From positions 1 through 6,752 of the forward strand of contig WRAL01000080.1 in NCBI GenBank assembly GCA_009780285.1: a stretch of DNA of 6,752 nucleotides. Direction: 5' to 3'. Within the stretch, counting starts at the first letter, position 1. Every line of letters begins with the position of its first letter. Below the pieces are notes generated by a model. The model was not told the origin of the DNA. It worked only from the letters and a program-made list of their open reading frames with translations, and did not search any database. The translations under genes and the position numbers were made by a program. The stretch is from Treponema sp. (GTDB taxonomy: Bacteria; Spirochaetota; Spirochaetia; Treponematales; Breznakiellaceae). Positions 1-5,748 of this stretch are shown one piece after another.

Positions 1-1149
1 GCCCCGCGAATTGCCGTCGGGAACGTTCCGGACTTCATGGCGATAACCGTCGGCCCGCAGGATCACGCCTTTCTTAACGCGATGGTGAACAACCGCGAGC
101 TTATGGATCTTACCCCCTTCTTCAACACCCAGGCGCCGGATCGCCCCGCCGGAACGAGGGTCAGGGATGCCATCATTCCCGGAATGCTCGATACCACGAT
201 GTTCGCGCCTTATGGCGACGGGCGCATTTTCATCGCGCCCTTCAACGCCGGCCCCATGGGACCGGTGTACAACGTGGACCTGTTCAATCGAATGGGCTGG
301 ACTCCCCCGGCGACCTGGGACCAGTGGTTCGCGATGGACGCGTTGCTCAATAATCCGGACAATTACGTTACCATCGGAGGAAGCCGGGAAAGAAGGTCGA
401 TCTTTACGTACCAGGGCATACACCCGGGCTATCTTGAGTCGATTCTTTGGCCGGCGATCGCCAGCGCGGGCGGGGTCGAGGCGATTCGCAGGATCGAGAC
501 CTACCAGGCCGGATCCTGGGACAACCCGGCCGTGCGCGCCGTTCTGACCAACTTCGCGCGCATGGGCGCCAGCTACCTGATGCCGGGCACGGTGGGCCTT
601 AACCACACGCAGAGCCAGGCCGACATGCTGCTTGGCCGCGCGCTCTTTATCCCCAACGGCGTCTGGTTCGTCGAGGAAATGGCCGGCGCGCCGAGGGAGC
701 CCGGATTCGAGTTCGCGATAGCGCCGGTTCCCACGATTTCCCCCGGGCAGCCCCGCTTCGTGCTTTCCTCGGCGGAGCAGTTCACGATTCCGGCCGCGGC
801 CCGCAACCCGGAGATGGCGCTTGAGTTCCTTCGTTTCCTTTACACGGACGAAAGCATCCGCGCCTTCGCTCGCGAGGCCGACGGATCGGTGGCTCTGCTC
901 GGCGCCCGCGACATCGCCCGCAACCAGCTTAGCCCCAGCGTCTACAACATGCTGCGCGCCTATGACGAAGGCCATTTCATGCTGATGTCGTTCGCGCCCA
1001 TTCCCCCCGGCCTGCCGATCAGCATGGGGGTCGAGGTGTTCAACAACAGGATAACCCCGCTGATGACCGGCGAGGTGAGCGTTGACGAGTACATCCAGTC
1101 GATGGAGGCGCTCAACGCCCAGATCCGCGCGCACATAGCGGCGAACTAA
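1..1149 (+). CDS. Sugar ABC transporter substrate-binding protein, 5'-truncated by window edge
   Basis: This is an extracytoplasmic solute-binding protein of the family 1 (MalE-like, CUT1) type, which captures an oligosaccharide and delivers it to the permeases encoded downstream. The frame is open from base 1, so the ATG at 37 is internal; 382 residues are visible and the signal peptide or lipobox lies upstream of the window. The family signature is clear at visible residues 84-109: a YNVDLF segment, then a TPPATWDQW segment, matching the usual 'YNkdlF..aGl..PPkTWdE' region. The C-terminal lobe has the typical 'NPEMALEFLRFLYTDE' helix near residues 269-284. The stop is TAA at 1147-1149. The gene is strongly G+C-rich (for example 40 of 60 bases at 541-600), more so than the second permease. 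The family is secure; the ligand cannot be read from the sequence, and a fucosylated or similar oligosaccharide is inferred only from the nearby GH95 gene. Confidence 0.93.
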   Translation, partial: APRIAVGNVPDFMAITVGPQDHAFLNAMVNNRELMDLTPFFNTQAPDRPAGTRVRDAIIPGMLDTTMFAPYGDGRIFIAPFNAGPMGPVYNVDLFNRMGWTPPATWDQWFAMDALLNNPDNYVTIGGSRERRSIFTYQGIHPGYLESILWPAIASAGGVEAIRRIETYQAGSWDNPAVRAVLTNFARMGASYLMPGTVGLNHTQSQADMLLGRALFIPNGVWFVEEMAGAPREPGFEFAIAPVPTISPGQPRFVLSSAEQFTIPAAARNPEMALEFLRFLYTDESIRAFAREADGSVALLGARDIARNQLSPSVYNMLRAYDEGHFMLMSFAPIPPGLPISMGVEVFNNRITPLMTGEVSVDEYIQSMEALNAQIRAHIAAN

Positions 1150-1154
1150 CGCAT

Positions 1155-1201
1155 TTGCCGGCGGTCGCGCGCGAGAAGCGAAAGCGCCCGGCCGCCGGCA
1201 A
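1155..1201 (+). promoter_or_regulatory. Intercistronic stem-loop between binding-protein and permease genes
   Basis: Perfect 10-bp inverted arms, TTGCCGGCGG at 1155-1164 and CCGCCGGCAA at 1192-1201, enclose a 27-base loop that could pair a little further. It begins 5 bases after the binding-protein stop. No T-run follows, so it does not look like a classical intrinsic terminator. In sugar ABC operons such as malE-malF, hairpins in this position protect the upstream message from 3' exonucleases and keep binding protein in excess over permease. That role is inferred here from position and structure. Confidence 0.6.
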
Positions 1202-1260
1202 TCATTCAGCGATTGCGACTTTGCAGGCGAGCCGAAGGCTTGTCCCGCCTTCCCTTTTTC

Positions 1261-1264
1261 GGAG
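1261..1264 (+). promoter_or_regulatory. Ribosome binding site fixing the permease 1 start
   Basis: GGAG lies 8 bases before the ATG at 1273. The frame is open further upstream to a TTG at 1213, but the extra 20 residues are arginine-rich, unlike permease N-termini, and that TTG has no comparable site. This supports the ATG at 1273 as the start. Confidence 0.7.
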
Positions 1265-1272
1265 TGCCACGG

Positions 1273-2184
1273 ATGCAAGAAGTAAGACGATCCCAGCTTA
1301 ACGCGATGCCCGCGCTTTTTGTGGCGGCCTGCGTGCTGCCGGGGCTTTTTTTTGTTTTTCTTTTTTTGATTTACCCATTGTTCAGCGCGGCGATAATGTC
1401 CTTTACGAACGCCGCCACGATCGCCGTCGGAGGATGGCGCTTTATCGGCATCGCCAACTACGTGCGAATGTTCACGAACGACATACATTTCAACACGGCC
1501 CTGCGCAATACCCTGCACTTTATGGCCATTGTTCCGGTCGTTACCATATTTCTTGCGCTTTTTTTCGCTTTCGCGCTTACCCAGATAAAGCTGAAGGAAA
1601 GGGCCGTTTACCGCGTGCTTTTTTTCTTTCCCAGCGTCGTGTCATCAGTAGTAATCGCGGTGGTGTTTTCGGCGATTTTTGATCCCAGGCGCGGCGGGCC
1701 GTTAAACACGGCGCTCGCGGTTTTCGGCGTCGATCCCGTCCCCTGGCTTGGCTCCCCCACTTTCGCGATTTGGGCGCTCACGATAGTGATGATCTGGAGC
1801 GCGGTGGGTTACTTCATGGTGCTGCTTATCGCCGCGATTGACAGCATTGGCCGCGATATTTTCGAGGCCGCCGACATCGACGGCGCAACCGGCGCGACCA
1901 AGCTGTTCAGGATAACGGTGCCCATGCTTATCGACAATATAGGCGTTGTTTATATTCTTTCGCTTTCCGGCACTTTTGGAGCCAGCTTTGTTTTAGGCAA
2001 CGTAATGACCAGCTTTGGGCCAGGAACCGCCACGCTTCCGCTTTTGGGCCACATGTTCCGCTCCGGCTTTGGGGCCTCGTCCTTTGGCTACGCGATGGCG
2101 ATAGCGGTATTCTCGCTCCTTATGGCGCTTGCGCTGGCGTATATCTCCAGAAAGCTGACGTATCGCAGCGAAAGCTTGTATTAA
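1273..2184 (+). CDS. CUT1-type sugar ABC transporter permease (MalF/UgpA-like)
   Basis: This is an inner-membrane subunit of a binding-protein-dependent sugar importer, 303 residues from the ATG at 1273, a usual length for the short MalF/UgpA-like class. Hydrophobic segments lie near residues 15-37, 82-103, 112-136, 163-188, 223-246 and 271-291, giving six likely transmembrane helices. The cytoplasmic EAA loop that docks on the ATPase is at 198-218, reading EAADIDGAT and then an F-R-I-T-V-P ending, a near-consensus match. It is followed after 11 bases by the second permease, with which it should form the heterodimeric pore. The first helix is encoded by dense T-runs (8, 5 and 7 Ts within 1346-1367). 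An upstream TTG at 1213 could add 20 residues but lacks a ribosome binding site. Family assignment is firm; the transported sugar is not determinable. Confidence 0.95.
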   Translation: MQEVRRSQLNAMPALFVAACVLPGLFFVFLFLIYPLFSAAIMSFTNAATIAVGGWRFIGIANYVRMFTNDIHFNTALRNTLHFMAIVPVVTIFLALFFAFALTQIKLKERAVYRVLFFFPSVVSSVVIAVVFSAIFDPRRGGPLNTALAVFGVDPVPWLGSPTFAIWALTIVMIWSAVGYFMVLLIAAIDSIGRDIFEAADIDGATGATKLFRITVPMLIDNIGVVYILSLSGTFGASFVLGNVMTSFGPGTATLPLLGHMFRSGFGASSFGYAMAIAVFSLLMALALAYISRKLTYRSESLY

Positions 2185-2195
2185 GGGGGGCCGTT

Positions 2196-3092
2196 TTGGA
2201 AAACAGCATTGACGTTAAAAGCATGAAAACAGGAGTCGCGACCGCATACGCGCGCCGCCTGCGCGCCAAAAGAATCGCCGTCAAATGGATCATAAGGATT
2301 TTCCTTATCGCCTATACCGCGATCATTTTGTATCCGTTTTTCTGGAACGTAATGTCGTCCCTAAAAACGACCGAGGAAATTTTGATCAGCCTTACGTCCT
2401 GGCCGCAGGGCCTCGCGCTGGACAATTTCGCGCGAGCCTGGGACAGGGCCAACATGGGCGGCTATGCTTTCAATTCCATTTTCGTCGTCGCGCTAAGCCT
2501 TTGCCTGCTATTGATCTTTACCGTGCCGATGTCCTACGCGCTTGCGCGCTACAAATTCTTTGGACATAAAGCGCTCGAACTATTGTTTGCCATGTGCCTT
2601 TTTATACAGAGCGTTTACATAATGATTCCCTTGTACGGTCTTTTGTGGAATCTGAACATGCTCAACAACCTGTGGGCGCTGAGCCTTGTATACGCCGCAA
2701 CAGGAGTGCCGTTTTCGTCATTTCTTTTGGCAAGCTATATGAGAACGCTTTCGCGAAACTACGAGGAAGCGGCGCGCATTGACGGATGCACAAACATTCA
2801 AATTTTGCTTAAAATAATCGTCCCCATGTCAAAACCCGGCATAGTAACGATAAGCATGCTCAACGCGATGGGCTTTTGGAACGAATTCCCCCTTGCGCTT
2901 GTCATGCTCAGCGGAAACAACCGAACGTTGCCTGTGGGCGTGGCGAACCTTTTCGAAGTGCAAAGGCGCGCCACGGACTTCGGCGCGCTCTACGCTGCGC
3001 TTTTGATCGTGCTCGTTCCTACATTGATCATCTATCTTGTGGGGCAGCGACATTTGATCAAGGGCATTCAGGCCGGCGGTCTTAAAGGCTAG
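2196..3092 (+). CDS. CUT1-type sugar ABC transporter permease (MalG/UgpE-like)
   Basis: This is the second inner-membrane subunit, 298 residues, of the MalG/UgpE-like class. Transmembrane segments appear near residues 31-50, 93-115, 127-150, 158-181, around 214-232, and 264-284. The EAA loop is at 190-213 (EEAARIDGCTN, then I-I-V-P), and the C-terminus ends in the typical QRHLIKGIQAGGLKG tail of this class. The TTG at 2196 is chosen as start because a strong AAGGGGGG site at 2183-2190 lies 5 bases upstream and overlaps the stop of permease 1; the first in-frame ATG, at 2223, has no such site. The gene is tightly coupled to permease 1. Its base composition is more A+T-rich in places than the binding-protein gene (23 of 60 G+C at 2581-2640). 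It probably pairs with the upstream permease in one transporter. Confidence 0.95.
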   Translation: MENSIDVKSMKTGVATAYARRLRAKRIAVKWIIRIFLIAYTAIILYPFFWNVMSSLKTTEEILISLTSWPQGLALDNFARAWDRANMGGYAFNSIFVVALSLCLLLIFTVPMSYALARYKFFGHKALELLFAMCLFIQSVYIMIPLYGLLWNLNMLNNLWALSLVYAATGVPFSSFLLASYMRTLSRNYEEAARIDGCTNIQILLKIIVPMSKPGIVTISMLNAMGFWNEFPLALVMLSGNNRTLPVGVANLFEVQRRATDFGALYAALLIVLVPTLIIYLVGQRHLIKGIQAGGLKG

Positions 3093-3110
3093 CGCGTGCG
3101 AAATTATAAA
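3082..3110 (+). promoter_or_regulatory. Possible sigma-70-like promoter ahead of the hairpin region
   Basis: TTAAAG at 3082-3087 and TATAAA at 3105-3110 are separated by 17 bases. The -10-like box matches TATAAT at five of six positions; the -35-like box is weak, with three of six matches. It straddles the end of permease 2. If real, transcription would begin near 3117 and the whole hairpin array would form the GH95 leader. This is read by eye only and the confidence is low. Confidence 0.25.
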
Positions 3111-3114
3111 GACG

Positions 3115-3139
3115 AAGGCGGGGGAAGTCCCCCCCCCGC
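3115..3139 (+). repeat. GC-rich inverted repeat at the left end of the hairpin region
   Basis: GCGGGGG at 3118-3124 can pair with CCCCCGC at 3133-3139 within a run of nine Cs (3129-3137). The wider left arm AAGGCGGGGG at 3115-3124 is also an exact reverse complement of CCCCCGCCTT, which occurs in every 93-bp repeat copy (3195-3204, 3288-3297, 3381-3390). Local and long-range pairings could therefore compete. No T-run follows, so it is not called a terminator. Confidence 0.5.
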
Positions 3140-3170
3140 TCCGGCCGCGCGCGTCCTGCGCTCCCCCCTC

Positions 3171-3191
3171 TACGGGGGCGCTGCCCCCGTA
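3171..3191 (+). repeat. Perfect GC-rich hairpin abutting the tandem array
   Basis: Nine-base arms TACGGGGGC (3171-3179) and GCCCCCGTA (3183-3191) flank a 3-base loop, GCT. The right arm runs directly into the first 93-bp repeat copy. The sequence just before that copy resembles the end of the preceding copy at the internal junctions with small changes, so this may be the remnant of an additional degenerate unit. Confidence 0.65.
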
Positions 3192-3452
3192 ACGCCCCCG
3201 CCTTTATTCCTTAGCATCGTTCCTTGGAGTTTTGGCAAAGCCAAAACTCCAAGGCCAATGCGCCGCAGGCGCACTGGCCCCGTAACGCCCCCGCCTTTAT
3301 TCCTTAGCATCGTTCCCTGGAGTTTTGGCAAAGCCAAAACTCCGAGGCCAATGCGCCGCAGGCGCATTGGCCCCGTAACGCCCCCGCCTTTATTCCTTAG
3401 CATCGTTCCCTGGAGTTTTGGCAAAGCCAAAACTCCGAGGCCAATGCGCCGC
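3189..3452 (+). repeat. 93-bp tandem repeat, 2.8 copies, each with paired hairpins
   Basis: The copies run 3189-3281, 3282-3374 and 3375-3452 (78 bases, truncated). Copies 2 and 3 are identical over their shared length. Copy 1 differs from copy 2 at 3 positions (3224 T versus C, 3251 A versus G, 3274 C versus T). Hairpin A has arms GGAGTTTTGGC and GCCAAAACTCC around loop AAA; copy 1 (3226-3250) extends perfectly to 15-bp arms at 3222-3254. Hairpin B has 12-base arms GGCCAATGCGCC and GGCGCATTGGCC around GCA (3346-3372, perfect; one mismatch in copy 1 at 3253-3279). In copy 3 the left arm of B is present at 3439-3450 but the right arm is missing. A roughly 37-base linker separates units. With its two flanking hairpins the array fills the 382-bp gap 3093-3474, where no credible protein gene is seen. 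Intergenic REP- or MITE-like hairpin elements are a plausible class, but the origin and role are unknown. Confidence 0.95.
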
Positions 3453-3458
3453 CTGATC

Positions 3459-3470
3459 AAATGGCCATTT
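3459..3470 (+). promoter_or_regulatory. 12-bp perfect palindrome just before the GH95 start
   Basis: AAATGGCCATTT is its own reverse complement and ends 4 bases before the ATG at 3475. It occupies the position where a Shine-Dalgarno site would be expected, and none is visible there. It could be an operator half-site pair, part of the decayed repeat end, or chance. Confidence 0.35.
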
Positions 3471-3474
3471 CCCA

Positions 3475-5745
3475 ATGAAGCTTAATTATTCCAAGCCCGC
3501 CGGCGCATGGACGGAAGCGCTGCCGCTAGGGAACGGCGCCCTTGGCGCCATGCTTTGGGGCGGCCCGCAAAACGAGCTTGTCCAGCTTAACGAGGAAACG
3601 CTGTGGTCGGGCGGCCCTTCCCACTGGAACAATCCCGGCGCGCGCGCCGCGCTGAGCGAGATTCGCGCGGCGCTGGCCGCCGGCGACTATGCGCTAGCTG
3701 ACTCTCTCGGCAAAAAAATGATGGGCCCTTATACCGAGGCTTTTTTGCCCCTTGGCGATCTGGCCCTGCGTTTTTTCCAGGGCGGGAAAGCGCGAGGCTA
3801 CAGGCGCTGGCTCGATCTTGAAACCGCGCTTTGCGGCGCAAGTTATGAGATAAGCGGCATAACGCATAAGCGCGAGGCTTTTTGCTCATATCCTGACGGC
3901 GTATTCGCAATGCGCATAAGCGCAAGCGCATTGGGCGCCGTGGATTTTCTGGCGGAACTTTCCAGCCAATTACGCCACAGCGTTGAAGTCGACGGCAATC
4001 AATTGCGCATGAGCGGAACGGCGCCTCAGTCCGACAGGCTGCGCCAGTTCGATTCCGTAAATCCTATTTTTTACGACGATTCGAGCAATATAAAAACGCT
4101 TGGCTTTTTAGTATCGGCGCATATTTTCGCGCAGGGCGGAACCGTCGAGCCTGAAGGCCAGGGCCTGCGCGTCCGAGGCGCGGACAGCGCGCTTATCGTA
4201 TTAACCGCCGACACGGATTTTCGCGGGCCCATTTCCCGGCGCGCGACTCCCGGCGCCGATTACGAAGAGCTAAAAGCCCGCCACAAACGCGACTACACGG
4301 CGCTTTTTGACCGCGTGAAAATAAACCTTGGAAAAAAAGACCGGCGTTTTGAAGGCATGGACACGGAGGCGCGCATCGCGGGCCGCGATCCCGCCGATAC
4401 CGGCCTTATCGAGCTTTTGTTTCAGTACGGGCGCTATCTATTAATCTCCTGTTCAAGGCCGGGAGGGATACCGGCGCATTTGCAGGGAATATGGAGCCGC
4501 GATCTTTTTCCGCCTTGGCGCAGCAATTACACTATTAACATAAACACGCAAATGAATTACTGGCCAGCGCTTGCGACAAACCTTGCCGAATGCCACCTGC
4601 CGCTTTTGGATTTTATCGCTCGCCTTGCAAAAAACGGCAAGGAAACTGCGCGCGAAAATTACGACATGCCCGGCTGGGTAGCGCATCACAACAGCGACCT
4701 TTGGGCGCAGAGCGCGCCCTCCGGCGGATTCGGGCACGGGGATCCGGTTTGGGCGCTGTGGCCAATGGGCGGCGTTTGGCTTTGCGCGCATCTGTGGGAA
4801 CATTTCGCTTTTACCCGCGACCTTGCCTTTTTGCGCGAGCGCGCCTATCCCTTAATGCGCGGCGCGGCGGAATTTTGCCTTTCATGGCTAGCTCGGGACG
4901 ATCAAGGCCAGCTTTCAACGGCCCCGTCCACATCGCCGGAACATAAGTTCCGGCATAAAGGCGCGGAATTCGCGGTCTCCGTTTCCTGCGAATGCGACAT
5001 GGCCCTGATCAGGGAATTATTCGCAAACTGCGTCGAAGCGGCCGACATTCTGCGCGAGGACGATTTCTTTGCGCAAAAACTTTTACAGGCAATCGAAAGC
5101 CTGCCGCCGTCAAAAATAGGCTCGCGCGCGCAGATCCAGGAATGGAACGAGGACTTCGAGGACGGCGAGGCGCAACACAGGCACCTTTCCCACCTGTACG
5201 GAATTTTCCCCGGGCGAGAAATTACGAAAAAAAACCAAGCGCTTTTCGCCGCGGCAAAAAGGACGATGGATCTTCGCGGGGATACAAGCACGGGCTGGGG
5301 GCTGGCATGGCGCGCCTGCATGTGGGCGCGCCTTAAAGACGGGGACAGGACGCTTTCGGTTCTTGAAAATTTCTTTAGCCTTGTTCCCGACGAGGCGCGC
5401 TACCCGCATCCCGGCGGCCTTTACGCGAACCTTTTCGACGCGCATCCTCCCTTTCAAATTGACGGCAATTTCGGCGCCTCGGCCTGCATCGCGGAAATGC
5501 TTCTTCAGTCCCACCAAGGCTATTTGGACTTGCTGCCGGCGCTCCCAAGCGCCTGGCTGGCCGGGGAATTCGCCGGCCTTGTCGCGCGCGGCGGCTTCAC
5601 CGTTGACTTGACCTGGCAGGAAGGCGCGCCAAAATCCGCTAAAGTCGTTTCGTCAGCCGGCGGACGCTGCGCGCTTCGTCATGCGGGAAAGGAGCTTCGC
5701 GCCTTCGACGCCGAGCCGGGCGGCGTTTATCGCGTCGATTTCTAA
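3475..5745 (+). CDS. GH95 family glycosidase (alpha-L-fucosidase or alpha-L-galactosidase), cytoplasmic
   Basis: This is a 756-residue inverting exo-glycosidase of family GH95, whose known members release terminal alpha-1,2-linked L-fucose or, in some, alpha-L-galactose. The start motif (EALPLGNG at 14-21, then QLNEETLWSGGP at 37-48) is the typical N-terminal beta-sandwich domain; the alpha/alpha barrel follows. Family landmarks are NINTQMNYWPA at 355-365, GGVWLCAHLWEH at 432-443, HRHLSHLYG at 568-576, TGWGLAWR at 606-613 and IDGNFG at 662-667. By motif correspondence with Bifidobacterium bifidum AfcA, the likely catalytic set is Asn355 and Asn357, general acid Glu489 (in SPEHKF) and general base Asp663; all are present. 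No signal peptide is visible, so it should act inside the cell on imported oligosaccharide. The ATG at 3475 fits the family N-terminus and is the only in-frame ATG after the stop at 3454, but no ribosome binding site precedes it. Exact sugar specificity is not readable. Confidence 0.96.
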   Translation: MKLNYSKPAGAWTEALPLGNGALGAMLWGGPQNELVQLNEETLWSGGPSHWNNPGARAALSEIRAALAAGDYALADSLGKKMMGPYTEAFLPLGDLALRFFQGGKARGYRRWLDLETALCGASYEISGITHKREAFCSYPDGVFAMRISASALGAVDFLAELSSQLRHSVEVDGNQLRMSGTAPQSDRLRQFDSVNPIFYDDSSNIKTLGFLVSAHIFAQGGTVEPEGQGLRVRGADSALIVLTADTDFRGPISRRATPGADYEELKARHKRDYTALFDRVKINLGKKDRRFEGMDTEARIAGRDPADTGLIELLFQYGRYLLISCSRPGGIPAHLQGIWSRDLFPPWRSNYTININTQMNYWPALATNLAECHLPLLDFIARLAKNGKETARENYDMPGWVAHHNSDLWAQSAPSGGFGHGDPVWALWPMGGVWLCAHLWEHFAFTRDLAFLRERAYPLMRGAAEFCLSWLARDDQGQLSTAPSTSPEHKFRHKGAEFAVSVSCECDMALIRELFANCVEAADILREDDFFAQKLLQAIESLPPSKIGSRAQIQEWNEDFEDGEAQHRHLSHLYGIFPGREITKKNQALFAAAKRTMDLRGDTSTGWGLAWRACMWARLKDGDRTLSVLENFFSLVPDEARYPHPGGLYANLFDAHPPFQIDGNFGASACIAEMLLQSHQGYLDLLPALPSAWLAGEFAGLVARGGFTVDLTWQEGAPKSAKVVSSAGGRCALRHAGKELRAFDAEPGGVYRVDF

Positions 5746-5748
5746 CGG

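Noticed and set aside
1213..1272. Extended N-terminus of permease 1 from the TTG at 1213
   Set aside because: The added residues are arginine-rich and unlike permease starts; the ATG at 1273 has a well-spaced GGAG.
3222..3254. Intrinsic terminator after permease 2
   Set aside because: The stem is strong (15 bp), but on neither strand is it followed by a T-run, and the same hairpin recurs in tandem, which fits a repeat element better than a terminator.
3189..3452. CRISPR array
   Set aside because: The whole 93-bp unit is repeated, linker included. There are no unique spacers of constant length between conserved short repeats, and no cas gene is in the window.
3096..3485. Open frame of 129 codons on the plus strand across the hairpin region
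   Set aside because: It is repetitive because the 93-bp repeat period equals 31 codons, it overlaps the GH95 start, and it has no ribosome binding site. The opposite strand is also open for the same reason (3170-3475), so openness is not evidence of coding.
5708..5726. Hairpin ACGCCG/CGGCGT followed by a few Ts at the end of GH95
   Set aside because: It lies inside the coding region before the stop and the T-run is only three or four bases, so it is unlikely to terminate transcription.
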